Assembly: GCF_016462545.1 (NCBI RefSeq)
Contig: NZ_JAEMTA010000004.1
Location: 117,389 to 181,388, forward strand
From: Mycolicibacterium sp.
GTDB taxonomy: Bacteria; Actinomycetota; Actinomycetes; Mycobacteriales; Mycobacteriaceae
Reading direction: 5' to 3'
Length of the DNA stretch: 64,000 nt
Shown here: positions 52,903 to 61,385 of the stretch, one piece after another
How the letters are laid out: the number at the start of each line of letters is the position of its first letter
How positions within the stretch are numbered: the stretch's first letter is position 1
Translations under genes and position numbers: made by a program
Notes under the pieces: model-generated
What the model was told of the DNA's origin: nothing
What the model saw: the letters and a program-made list of their open reading frames with translations, nothing else
Databases searched by the model: none

Positions 52903-54165
52903 ATGAATGTCGACGACCTGATATTGGTCAGTATCGACGATCACGTGGTGGAGCCGCCGGACATGTTCCTGCGCCACGTTCCGGCCAAGTACGTGGACCA
53001 AGCGCCAATCGTGGTGACCGACGCCCAAGGCGTGGACCAGTGGATGTACCAAGGCAAGCCCCAGGGCGTCAGTGGCCTCAATGCCGTGGTGTCGTGGCCG
53101 CCGGAGGAGTGGGCGATGAACCCCGCCGGTTTCGCGGAGATGCGGCCGGGCGTGTACGACGTCCACGAGCGGGTGCGCGACATGAACCGCAACGGGATCC
53201 TCGCGTCGATGTGCTTCCCGACCTTCACCGGGTTCTCGGCTCGGCATCTGAATCAGTTCCGTGAAGACGTCACCCTGGTCATGGTGTCGGCCTACAACGA
53301 CTGGCACATCGACGAGTGGGCCGGTTCCTACCCCGACCGCTTCATCCCCATCGCGGTGCTGCCGACGTGGAATCCCGACGCGATGTGCGCCGAGATCCGC
53401 CGGGTGGCAGCCAAGGGCTGCCATGCCGTGACGATGCCCGAACTCCCTCACCTCGAGGGCCTACCGAGCTACCACGACGAGGACTACTGGGGTCCGGTGT
53501 TCCGCACGTTGTCGGAAGAGAACGTGGTGATGTGCCTGCACATCGGCACCGGTTTCGGGGCAATCAGCATGGCGCCCAACGCGCCGATCGACAACCTGAT
53601 CATCCTGGCCACTCAGGTGTCGGCGATGTGCGCTCAGGATCTGTTGTGGGGCCCTGCCATGCGTAACTATCCGGATCTGAAGTTCGCCTTCTCCGAAGGT
53701 GGAATCGGTTGGATCCCGTTCTATCTCGATCGCAGCGACCGGCACTACACGAATCAGAAGTGGTTGCGACGCGACTTCGGTGACAAATTGCCCAGCGACG
53801 TATTCCGCGAGCATTCGCTGGCGTGCTACGTGACCGACAAGACGTCGTTGAAGCTGCGGCACGAGATCGGCATCGACATCATCGCGTGGGAATGCGACTT
53901 CCCGCATTCGGACTGCTTCTGGCCAGACGCGCCGGAGCAGGTGCTCGCCGAGCTCAACGCCGCGGGCGCCGATGACGCCGACATTGACAAGATCACCTGG
54001 CAGAACTCGTGCCGGTTCTTCGGTTGGGACCCCTTCACCAAGAAGTCACGTGAGCAGGCGACTTCAGGTGCGTTGCGCGCGACGGCGACTGATGTCGACG
54101 TGTCCATTAGGCCGCGCAAGGAATGGGCGCGCCGCTATGCCGAGAGTCACCTGAGCCCCGCCTGA
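52903..54165 (+). CDS. Amidohydrolase family (ACMSD-like) metal-dependent hydrolase/decarboxylase
   Basis: 420 residues from ATG 52903, 5 nt after GAGGAG. The N-terminal SIDDHVVEPPDMFLRHVP, the central MCLHIGTGFG and C-terminal IDIIAWECDFPHSDCFWPDAPE carry the metal-ligand pattern of amidohydrolase-2 enzymes. This subgroup is widespread in mycobacteria. It is distinct from the protein at 45024 and probably acts on a different intermediate. It is followed by a 79-base spacer with a perfect palindrome and the ferredoxin reductase gene. Confidence 0.88.
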   Translation: MNVDDLILVSIDDHVVEPPDMFLRHVPAKYVDQAPIVVTDAQGVDQWMYQGKPQGVSGLNAVVSWPPEEWAMNPAGFAEMRPGVYDVHERVRDMNRNGILASMCFPTFTGFSARHLNQFREDVTLVMVSAYNDWHIDEWAGSYPDRFIPIAVLPTWNPDAMCAEIRRVAAKGCHAVTMPELPHLEGLPSYHDEDYWGPVFRTLSEENVVMCLHIGTGFGAISMAPNAPIDNLIILATQVSAMCAQDLLWGPAMRNYPDLKFAFSEGGIGWIPFYLDRSDRHYTNQKWLRRDFGDKLPSDVFREHSLACYVTDKTSLKLRHEIGIDIIAWECDFPHSDCFWPDAPEQVLAELNAAGADDADIDKITWQNSCRFFGWDPFTKKSREQATSGALRATATDVDVSIRPRKEWARRYAESHLSPA

Positions 54166-54185
54166 GCCCGATCTCGACGCCGAAG

Positions 54186-54205
54186 CAGTTTCGGCGCCGA
54201 AACTG
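54186..54205. promoter_or_regulatory. Perfect 20-bp palindrome
   Basis: CAGTTTCGGC followed by its exact reverse complement, 20 bp with no spacer. It lies between the amidohydrolase stop (54165) and the ferredoxin reductase start (54245). It is unlike the TTTACA element, so it may be another operator or a hairpin influencing expression of the reductase gene; it has no T-run. Confidence 0.55.
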
Positions 54206-54244
54206 AAACCGCTTGCCGCACCGGCATTCAAGAGGAGTACGACG

Positions 54245-55435
54245 ATGACCGTTAGCGCACGGGACATCGAGAACGTGGTGCTCGTGGGCGGCGGGTTGGC
54301 GGCTATCCGCGCCGCGGAGCTCCTGCGGACCTCGGGCTTTGCAGGCGCTGTGACGATCGTCAGTGACGAGCCCCACTTGCCCTATGACCGACCGCCGCTG
54401 TCCAAGGACGTGCTGCGAGGTGAACTCGACGACGTCGCGCTGAAACCTCCGAGCTTCTACGGAGACGCTGGCATCACCGTGCGCCTGGGCGTTGCGGCGA
54501 AGAGCCTCGACACCACCTCGCGGACCTTGGTGCTCGATGATGGCGAGACGATCGGCTACGACGAGCTGGTGATCGCGACCGGTCTTCGGCCCCGGCGCAT
54601 TCCGTCGTTTCCCGATCTCGACGGTATGCATGTGTTGCGTTCGTTCGACGAGAGTTTGGCACTTCGCAAGCAGGCGTCGTCGGCGCGACGTGCCGTCGTC
54701 GTGGGTGCGGGATTCATCGGATGCGAGGTGGCGGCAAGCCTTCGTGCCCTCGGCCTCGAGGTCGTGTTGGTGGAGCCGCAGCCAGAACCCCTCGCCGCGG
54801 TGCTCGGCGTCACGATCGGCGCCCTCGTCGCGCGGCTTCACCGGGCCGAGGGCGTCGACGTTCGGACCGGCGTCGGCGTCTCGGAGGTGTCCGGTGATAC
54901 CGGGCACGTCGAGAAGGTCTTCCTCACCGACGGAACAGAACTGGATGCCGACCTCGTGATCGTGGGCATCGGGTCCGTGCCGGCCGTCGGATGGCTTGAG
55001 GATAGTGGCGTCACGGTCGACAACGGCGTCGTCTGCGACGGCGCCGGACGCACCAGCGCAGCTCACGTGTGGGCACTGGGTGACGTCGCGTCCTGGCCGG
55101 ACGCCAATGGACATCAGGCCAGGGCCGAACACTGGAGCAACGTCGCCGAGCAGGCGCGGATCCTGGTGCCCGCCATGCTTGGACAAGACGCCTCCGCGCC
55201 CGTGGTCGTCCCGTACTTCTGGAGCGACCAGTACGACGTCAAAATCCAGTGTCTCGGCGAACCCGAAGCCGGCGACACCGTCCACGTCGTGGCAGACGAT
55301 GGAAGGAAGTTCCTGGCCTTCTACGAACGCGACGGCGTAGTGGCCGGGGTCGTCGGCGCCGGGATGCCTGGGAAGGTCATGAAGGCGAGGGCGAAGATCG
55401 CCGCAGCCGCACCGATATCCGACGTCCTGGTGTAG
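54245..55435 (+). CDS. NAD(P)H-dependent ferredoxin reductase (rubredoxin/FdR family)
   Basis: 396 residues, ATG start after GAGGAG. FAD site LVGGGLAAIRAAELLR near the N-terminus, NAD site VVVGAGFIGCEVAASLRALGLEV (about 150), second FAD segment HVWALGDVASW (about 275) and a C-terminal WSDQYDVKIQCLGEP domain. This is the reductase type that supplies P450 ferredoxins. It completes the electron chain: reductase, ferredoxins at 13510 and 44381, P450s at 7545 and 16263. It is the last island gene on the right and is followed by a hairpin at 55498. Confidence 0.92.
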   Translation: MTVSARDIENVVLVGGGLAAIRAAELLRTSGFAGAVTIVSDEPHLPYDRPPLSKDVLRGELDDVALKPPSFYGDAGITVRLGVAAKSLDTTSRTLVLDDGETIGYDELVIATGLRPRRIPSFPDLDGMHVLRSFDESLALRKQASSARRAVVVGAGFIGCEVAASLRALGLEVVLVEPQPEPLAAVLGVTIGALVARLHRAEGVDVRTGVGVSEVSGDTGHVEKVFLTDGTELDADLVIVGIGSVPAVGWLEDSGVTVDNGVVCDGAGRTSAAHVWALGDVASWPDANGHQARAEHWSNVAEQARILVPAMLGQDASAPVVVPYFWSDQYDVKIQCLGEPEAGDTVHVVADDGRKFLAFYERDGVVAGVVGAGMPGKVMKARAKIAAAAPISDVLV

Positions 55436-55497
55436 TTCGAGCTTGGCCCGCAAGGGTGACGCCCTCCATCCGACAGGTCGCGAAGGACTTCGGCCGT

Positions 55498-55535
55498 CGA
55501 AGACCGAACACCTCGACGTCAATCGTCGGTCTTCG
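55498..55535 (+). terminator. Probable terminator hairpin
   Basis: A 10-bp stem CGAAGACCGA (55498-55507) with its exact complement at 55526-55535 and an 18-base loop. It lies 62 bp after the reductase stop and before the convergent gene at 55617. It has no clear T-run, as is usual in mycobacteria. Confidence 0.5.
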
Positions 55536-55616
55536 GGGCGCTTGACTGCTCAGACGGCCATGAGTTCGATACCGTCCCTCCTATCCGAATCATCAACCGG
55601 CAGTGGTGGTTCTGCG

Positions 55617-56219
55617 TTATGCCGTGCACGGATCGCTTCCGGTCCCGATGAGCCGTGCGCGCGCCGAAGACGTCACCGTCGACGATTGGGGCACCGACGA
55701 AGGGTATCTCCAGAATCTCTCGACGTTCCCACATGGCGTCCGTGGTGCACCCGTCGCCGCGAGCGCCTCGGTCTTGAAGACACGTGCTGCCATGCTTAAC
55801 CGATGTTGGCTTGGATCATTGGATTTCGGCCTCTCCGGCCGCTCCGTGCCCCAGATGATCACCTCAGTCCCGAAACGACCGACTGCAGCCGCCACATGAT
55901 CGCGTACGTGCGAGTCAGTTGCGAGGAGACCACAGGAGACCGCAATGATCTCGGCTGGACCGTTCGACGACAGGTGCGTCGCCAATTCGACGGCACGAGA
56001 TCCGAGGATGCGAAGCGGTCGATCGTCGGTGTCATCGGCGGTGAGGGTTCGCACGTCCCACCCGGCCATGGCCATGTCGTACGCCCACCCGCCTACGAAA
56101 ATCACCGCCTCGGCAACGTTGTGAGTGACGACATCCACTCGATACCGTGGAATCTCGTCCGACACCTCATCTGTGTGCGCCTCAGGCTTCCCGTGGCCGT
56201 CGAGAACCCGGAATGTCAT
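55617..56219 (-). CDS. Hypothetical protein (orphan)
   Basis: 200 residues from ATG 56219, preceded by AGGAG. No signal peptide or membrane helix. The middle part (VVTHNVAEAVIFVGGWAYDMAMAGWDVRTLTADDTDDRPLRILGSRAVELA) has alternating strands and helices, and the C-terminus is Ser/Thr-rich and probably disordered. I do not recognise a family; it could be a nucleotide- or ligand-binding fold. It lies at the right boundary of the island, convergent to the reductase and divergent from a TetR. Confidence 0.6.
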   Translation of the reverse strand: MTFRVLDGHGKPEAHTDEVSDEIPRYRVDVVTHNVAEAVIFVGGWAYDMAMAGWDVRTLTADDTDDRPLRILGSRAVELATHLSSNGPAEIIAVSCGLLATDSHVRDHVAAAVGRFGTEVIIWGTERPERPKSNDPSQHRLSMAARVFKTEALAATGAPRTPCGNVERFWRYPSSVPQSSTVTSSARARLIGTGSDPCTA

Positions 56220-56561
56220 GCGATCTCCTGTAGGGCGAAGGTAGCGCGTCGGGTTGCCCACGGTGGCAGCGCCATCGGGTAGAGACAATGGGCTAAATCG
56301 GTCGCCTGGCGCGATCGCGTTCCGTCCCACGTGATTCCGTGCATGTTGATGACAACCACAACCTCTCGGGCGGGCGTGACGCGGGGCACTAGTCGCACGG
56401 TCCACTCCTAGTCTCCGATATGGCACTCATGGGTGTCAAGAGGTGGATCAATTGGCGTTGATGACACCGTGTCCGCGTCCGCAACGCGGCCCGGCGAAAG
56501 GCGTGGGTCGCGGTCCGTTTGTGCTCACATCCGGGTTCGAGCCGGCAGCTATGATTCTGTG

Positions 56562-57176
56562 ATGCCTCAACTCGTCCGGCCCGCTGCCGAGGCGAAGCGG
56601 CAGGCCGCAATCGATCACGTGCTGACGGCCGCCCGAGAACTCGTCGTCGTCAGCGGGCTCGATGCGACGATGGATCAGATCGCCGAGTCGTCCGGAGTCA
56701 GTCGTCGCACGCTATTTCGCTATTTCGACAGCCGCGAAAAGTTGATTGCTGCGTCCTTTGCTGCGGGCATGGCCGACTTCGGTCGCGAACTTCCTACCTA
56801 CGATGGCGATCTCGAACAATGGCTTCGGGCGCTGTGCGACGCCACGCATCGGATGAACGCCACCATCGGCCTGGGCTACTTCGAACTCACCTGGCGGTCC
56901 GACCTGCCACCAGAATTGGCGACGATGGAGCGCAAGCTGCGCCGAGCCCGCCGCAGGGACATGAACGGGGTTGCTCGGAAGCTCTGGCACGCTGTTGGGG
57001 GTCTCGGCGACGCTCCCGCCATGTTGGGCGCAACCGTTGCAGCCCAGCTGAGCGCATTCTTCACTGCCGCTGTCATGACCGACGTTGGACCACGCTGGCA
57101 GACTGCCGCTGACTTGGCGTATGACGGCATTCTTCGAACCTTGCGCGAGGAACAAGCGTCGGTAGGTCGGGGTTGA
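56562..57176 (+). CDS. TetR-family transcriptional regulator (unrelated subgroup)
   Basis: 204 residues from the ATG of MPQLVRPA; a longer frame to 56433 adds an unlikely N-terminus. HTH: AAIDHVLTAARELVVVSGLDATMDQIAESSGVSRRTLFRYFDSREKLI (about 15-60). The ligand domain is not similar to the paralogous pair at 3965 and 12807, so it belongs to another circuit, perhaps controlling the divergent gene at 55617. Two inverted repeats lie 390 and 545 bp downstream (57567 and 57722). Confidence 0.88.
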   Translation: MPQLVRPAAEAKRQAAIDHVLTAARELVVVSGLDATMDQIAESSGVSRRTLFRYFDSREKLIAASFAAGMADFGRELPTYDGDLEQWLRALCDATHRMNATIGLGYFELTWRSDLPPELATMERKLRRARRRDMNGVARKLWHAVGGLGDAPAMLGATVAAQLSAFFTAAVMTDVGPRWQTAADLAYDGILRTLREEQASVGRG

Positions 57177-57566
57177 CACGACCGACCGCGTGGCGTCTGG
57201 TGGTGTCAACTCCGCCGACCTCCGCGGGCAGGAAAGCGTCCCTATCGAGGCAGGCGCGGAGTGGGGGCCAGCGGGTGGGGGTTCACGATCCCACGCGCCA
57301 GGTCCGGGGGACAGACGTTCGTGCCGAGTAGGACTCCTGGCGCCTGATCACCACCTGCTCGCCGGGAACCGCTCCGGGTATCAACGGTGACACGCGAACC
57401 CGCTATGTGGCGGTGATCGAGACGAAGTTGGGTCCGACCAGATTCGGCGGCGCTAACACCTCGACGCGCAAGCCTCGATTGGATATGAGGACTACACCAC
57501 CGACGGCGTTCTCCGTCGACTATGACCATGAGAGAGTCGAGCGAAGCCCGTTGCGGCAATACCTTA

Positions 57567-57586
57567 TGGATAATGACTAGTATCCA
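57567..57586. repeat. Inverted repeat TGGATA-N8-TATCCA
   Basis: TGGATA (57567-57572) and TATCCA (57581-57586) separated by 8 bases. A second copy with the same spacing is at 57722. The pair may be operator sites. Confidence 0.5.
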
Positions 57587-57721
57587 CGACGTCCCCAGCC
57601 GAGTGACCGGGACTGTGTAGCAGAGCATTTCGGGACGACTGACATATCACATAGTTATCGGCGTAGCGGCTCTCCCCGGGAGGGCGACCCGCCGTCGGAC
57701 CGCAGCAATCCGCCCGGTGTC

Positions 57722-57743
57722 GTGGATAACTACGGATATCCAC
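57722..57743. repeat. Inverted repeat GTGGATA-N8-TATCCAC
   Basis: GTGGATA (57722-57728) and TATCCAC (57737-57743) with an 8-base spacer, the same core as the repeat at 57567. The centres are about 156 bp apart. Confidence 0.5.
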
Positions 57744-57790
57744 CATATGTCCGTTTAATGAAGACATGATCTCAATTATCTGCGTTCCTG

Positions 57791-59715
57791 TGACGTGTGT
57801 GGTCTCGGGACATGGGTGACGCATTGTTATCGGGACATGGTTACCGTTTTTGGAGGCGGGTGGCGTTGAAATTGCGGATGGGTTTGGTCGATGTTCGGGC
57901 GTGCAGTGAAAGTTCTGTGATGCCATCGAGCACTTGGAAGTGGTGATCTTCGACCACGACGGTGACGATGATCCCGGCGTGGGTCCGGCCGACTCGCAGT
58001 CGCTGCCCGGCGACCATGACGACACCGTCTTTGGGAACTCGCCGCTGCACGCTCTGCGGTCCAGCTGGCGGCGGCGCGGGAAGTGCCGACGTCACGGGAC
58101 GGGCTCCTCGTATCAGGCGAATCTCATTCCACGACAATGGATTCGGTAGGGTCTTGAATAGCATGTTGCCTGCTGTGGCGTGGATGAGGCCTACGTCGAA
58201 TCGCAGTGTGACTCTGGTCCCGGCGATGCCAGTGCCCAGCGCCAGTTCCTGACCACGGACGACGACGATGCCGTCGCGGTTGGCGGTGCGCTCGATCTCG
58301 ATGGGTGTCGGGCGGCTGCTCACGTTGACGCCGGTAGGCGCAGCCGCGGGGTCCGGTCGCCCGGTTCTCACTCCGCGTAGAGAGAGGCGTTCGAGATCAG
58401 CGGTGGTCACCCGAGATGGGACGGTCTTGATGACGTCCTCGGCGAGCAGGATGTGAATGCTGGTCAGGTGAATCCACAGTGTCACTGTTAGTCCGGCGTA
58501 GTTCTTGCCGACCCAAAGCTGCTGTAGGCCTGCGATGACGATGACGCCCGACGGTGGTACGCGGGCTTCCATTTCGATCGGCTGGGACGCTGTGTTGAGG
58601 GCCCGTGGCGCCATCAGCGGGCGGGAACTGGTGTCTTCGTCGGGGCGTGCAGCGTCGGCAGTCGAGGGCATGTCGGGTTCGGTGGCTCGGCTGCGGAACA
58701 GGGTCGCTGTGGTGGCCATGTCCAGCGATTGGTGGGGCCGCACCGTGTTGTATGCGTGTACCCATTCGTCGATCGCTGTTTGGGCGGACTCAATCGATTC
58801 GAATGCTCCTGTCTCATCGAGCAGTTCGCGTCTCAACGTGCGATGGAACCGCTCGATCTTGCCGGTGGTCGTTGGTGAGCGGCGCTTGGTCAACCGGCCT
58901 GTGATGCCGTGTTCGCGGCAGATCCGCTCGAAGAGGACCTCGACCGGTAGCGGCCTGGTGAACTTGCCGGTGAACTGTTTGCCGTTGTCGGTGAGCACCT
59001 CAAAGGGTGCACCCCAGCGGGCGATCGCGGCGAGGAATGCGTCGCACACCGCGGGACCTGACGGCAGCGGCAGCACGGTGGCGGCGACGACGAACCGGGA
59101 GTGGTCGTCGATCGCGGTGAGCATCTTGTGTTCGCGCCCGTTGACCAGGAACACCCCGCCGATGATGTCGAGCTGCCAGAGGTGCATCGGCGTTTCCCGT
59201 GCCCACCGTTTGTAGACTTGTTTGTGTTGCTGTTCTTGGCTATTCACCAGTCCGTTGCGCACCGGGACTCGGTGGGTGGTGGACCGCGACGGAGCCTGGT
59301 TGCCGATTTCACGCTTCAGTTCGTAGGCGATTCGTCGGGCACCCCAGCGTCGGTGGTGGCGGCGCATTTCACAGATCAACGCTTCGACGTCAGGAGCGAT
59401 CCGGCCGGGGCTGGAATGCGGGCGGCGGGACTGATCGGCCAGAGCGTCCAAGCCGCCGGCCTTGTAGCGTTTGCGCCACGCCGTGATCGTCTGCCGCGAG
59501 ACGCCGTAGCGTTCGGCGACCTCACCGACGGGAGCGCCGTCGTTGACTTCAGCGGCAGCGCGCAGTCGGATCTCAACAGTGAAACGGGCCGCTACGTCGG
59601 AATCAGACTCAGGGAGCTCTGGGTTAGGCACCGCGAAACCGTTAGAGGTAAGGGTTGCCGGTCAACCATGTCCCGATGACAACCGGTCAAAGATGTCCTG
59701 AACCCGTACACGTCA
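57791..59715. mobile_element. IS481-family insertion sequence with CCTG target duplication
   Basis: Both ends read TGACGTGT inward (57791-57798; complement 59708-59715) and continue with related sequence including GGGACATGGTT near each transposase end, so the terminal repeats are long and imperfect. The four bases outside are CCTG on both sides (57787-57790 and 59716-59719), a plausible target duplication. The element is 1925 bp with one transposase gene. It inserted into intergenic DNA. The 5'-TG...CA-3' ends fit the IS481 family. Confidence 0.75.
57841..59631 (-). CDS. IS481-family DDE transposase with three C-terminal repeat domains
   Basis: 596 residues, GTG start. Helix-turn-helix GAPVGEVAERYGVSRQTITAWRKRYKAGG (about 33-60), then the catalytic core with Asp in LWQLDIIGG, Asp in LTDNGKQFTG and Glu in TGKIERFHRTLRREL (about 155-280), then VHAYNTVRPHQSLDMATTATLF. 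The usual family length is about 320-400 residues; here about 240 more form three tandem beta-rich repeats (each GVIVIAGLQ/GIVVVRGQE/GVVMVAGQR followed by VG/LG...GxxVTL). The ORF is intact. Confidence 0.92.
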   Translation of the reverse strand: MPNPELPESDSDVAARFTVEIRLRAAAEVNDGAPVGEVAERYGVSRQTITAWRKRYKAGGLDALADQSRRPHSSPGRIAPDVEALICEMRRHHRRWGARRIAYELKREIGNQAPSRSTTHRVPVRNGLVNSQEQQHKQVYKRWARETPMHLWQLDIIGGVFLVNGREHKMLTAIDDHSRFVVAATVLPLPSGPAVCDAFLAAIARWGAPFEVLTDNGKQFTGKFTRPLPVEVLFERICREHGITGRLTKRRSPTTTGKIERFHRTLRRELLDETGAFESIESAQTAIDEWVHAYNTVRPHQSLDMATTATLFRSRATEPDMPSTADAARPDEDTSSRPLMAPRALNTASQPIEMEARVPPSGVIVIAGLQQLWVGKNYAGLTVTLWIHLTSIHILLAEDVIKTVPSRVTTADLERLSLRGVRTGRPDPAAAPTGVNVSSRPTPIEIERTANRDGIVVVRGQELALGTGIAGTRVTLRFDVGLIHATAGNMLFKTLPNPLSWNEIRLIRGARPVTSALPAPPPAGPQSVQRRVPKDGVVMVAGQRLRVGRTHAGIIVTVVVEDHHFQVLDGITELSLHARTSTKPIRNFNATRLQKR

Positions 59716-59719
59716 CCTG

Positions 59720-60031
59720 CGCGAGGCCGATCAACTTGGTTGGGCGTGATCTCAGCGACGGCGGGAGACTGTGTTGGCCGAAAGGGCAAGGCGATGCGAG
59801 GGGGAGGAAGTATGCGAACGCTGGCCGCGCCATCGTCGCCTCACAGTGCGCATACGCTTACATCGACATAGCCCGGACCAGTCACGGTGTCGCCCCTGGC
59901 GAAGCGCTGGTCAGGATCCCCAACCCGACATGAGGGCCGTTATCACAAAGAGGTGACAGAAGTCCGTTAGATTGTGCATACTTAAGGAGCTAGCTGAGCC
60001 GATCACGTGATCGGGGTAGGTTAGCCGTCAA
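59720..60031. other. Spacer right of the insertion sequence
   Basis: About 310 bases with no convincing gene. Short open frames here lack family features. The right end runs into a terminator hairpin at 60032. Confidence 0.5.
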
Positions 60032-60057
60032 GGGAGGCACCCCCAGGGGTGCCTCCC
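60032..60057 (-). terminator. Intrinsic terminator hairpin
   Basis: GGGAGGCACCCC (60032-60043) is complemented exactly by 60046-60057, a 12-bp GC-rich stem with a minimal loop (effectively 10 bp and a 6-base loop). It starts 3 bp after the DUF3800 stop on the minus strand, so it should end that transcript. Confidence 0.75.
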
Positions 60058-60059
60058 CT

Positions 60060-60815
60060 TCACTTTGCTGGCCACTTGTATATGCCATCACGGCGCAAGC
60101 TGACCGCTTGGAGATGCACGGACTCGAGCCGGTTCCACATCGTCGCGTCGCAAATGCGAGTCGTTCGGCCTTGCACCGGCACCGCATAACGCGAAGCCGC
60201 ATAGGCCGTGAGATCAGCGAGCTGGATGAAGACCGAATGAGCCGAGTTACGAGGAACCGGGTCCTCGACGAGCAACGGCGCACCGCCGTAGCCACCGCCC
60301 TGCCAGTTGTGGCGTCGAAACCGTCGCAAGTGCGTTCGTACGCGAGCGGCCTCGCCGTCGTCGTGGACGATGAGTATTGGCTGTCCGGTGGCTTCGGTGC
60401 GCTTGCGCAGTCTCGTCAGCAGGTATTCCCACGACCACCCGAAGAAGTCCGGATCTGGCTTCTTGACGAGCGACTTGTGAATCATCACGCCGAACACTCC
60501 GCTCGACAGATGCGCGCACGTGTCGACATGTCGTTGGTAGATGTCGCGGACCTGGCCGTCGCCGAGGCCGAGATCCCGGTAGACCTTCTTTATACCGACG
60601 AGATGGTTTGCCTTCACTTCTTCCCGAACATTCAAGCCGTAGTCGGCTTTCAACGATCGCCGTAGGTTGACGAGGTCGTCCAGCGATTCGGTCCACCGAT
60701 GCATTGGTACAAGGACGCAGCCCAATGTGTAGGTCGTTGATCCGCCGTTGTCGACGGCGCCGATGTCGCCTGTCTCATCTATGTATGCGAACTCCGGCCC
60801 TTCGATAGGGTTCAT
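60060..60815 (-). CDS. DUF3800 domain protein
   Basis: 251 residues from ATG 60815; the frame is open to 60950 but with a weak upstream start. The N-terminal FAYIDETGDIGA and C-terminal SVFIQLADLTAYAASR blocks, plus ILIVHDDGEA in the centre, are the family signature; the acidic residues suggest an RNase H-like metal site. DUF3800 proteins are often found in phage-defence and mobile regions; activity is mostly unproven. It lies between an insertion sequence and an IS3-type remnant, and 570 bp from a glycosylase-like gene. Confidence 0.85.
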   Translation of the reverse strand: MNPIEGPEFAYIDETGDIGAVDNGGSTTYTLGCVLVPMHRWTESLDDLVNLRRSLKADYGLNVREEVKANHLVGIKKVYRDLGLGDGQVRDIYQRHVDTCAHLSSGVFGVMIHKSLVKKPDPDFFGWSWEYLLTRLRKRTEATGQPILIVHDDGEAARVRTHLRRFRRHNWQGGGYGGAPLLVEDPVPRNSAHSVFIQLADLTAYAASRYAVPVQGRTTRICDATMWNRLESVHLQAVSLRRDGIYKWPAK

Positions 60816-60956
60816 GCCAGTGGCATGGGCGCGAAAAGTGCTCGCGCGCTGGAGGTTCGCATCACCGCAGCGTACGGGAGGTCCCTTCACGAGGGCGGAG
60901 ACGCGCCGACCGGACAGGACGCAACCGCTCCACCATGAACCGCCCTGCACACGTAG

Positions 60957-61140
60957 TCACTGGTGTGCAGCCCCGGATCGGACCATGGTTTCAGCGTAGT
61001 GATTGGCTTCGTACCCGATCGGCGGGATGCGGCTCAGGTGGTACATGAGAGGGTCGGTGTTGTGCCAGCCGACCCAGTCGGCGGTGAGCAGTTGGACGTC
61101 AGTCGGCCGGTGCGACGGACCGCGTAGACCGGGTCTTGAT
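60957..61140 (-). pseudogene. Remnant of an IS3-type transposase (OrfB C-terminus)
   Basis: Reading the minus strand from about 61140 to a stop at 60957 gives a stretch ending LLTADWVGWHNTDPLMYHL then SRIPPIGYEANHYAETMV, which matches the conserved C-terminus of IS3-family OrfB (W-V-x-W-x-N and P-P-x-x-Y-E-A). No catalytic core remains upstream in frame, so it is a decayed fragment. It is not an intact gene and has no start. Confidence 0.6.
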
Positions 61141-61385
61141 GGTCCCGGATCTCGCTGCCCCAGTCACAACGCCGGACCGTTGTCCGTGTCGGTAGATCGT
61201 TGGACGAGCGCTGAGGAGGCGACTCGCCGTGGCCTCTTCGACACGCGACGTTGCCGACGATCGGACCACGTTGATGGCGTGTGGCCGACCACCAGATTGA
61301 CCACTGCGGCCCGGTAACGATGGGTGCAGACGCAACGCCGTCAGGCTGTTAATCGGCGGGTTCGTGGTCTGATCAGGGGGGAGGT

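Larger units (their letters stand above)
57177..57790. other. Gene-poor spacer between TetR and insertion sequence
   Basis: About 614 bases without a supportable gene, less GC-rich than its neighbours in its right half. It contains two similar inverted repeats (57567-57586, 57722-57743). No coding frame with family resemblance was seen on either strand. Confidence 0.6.
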
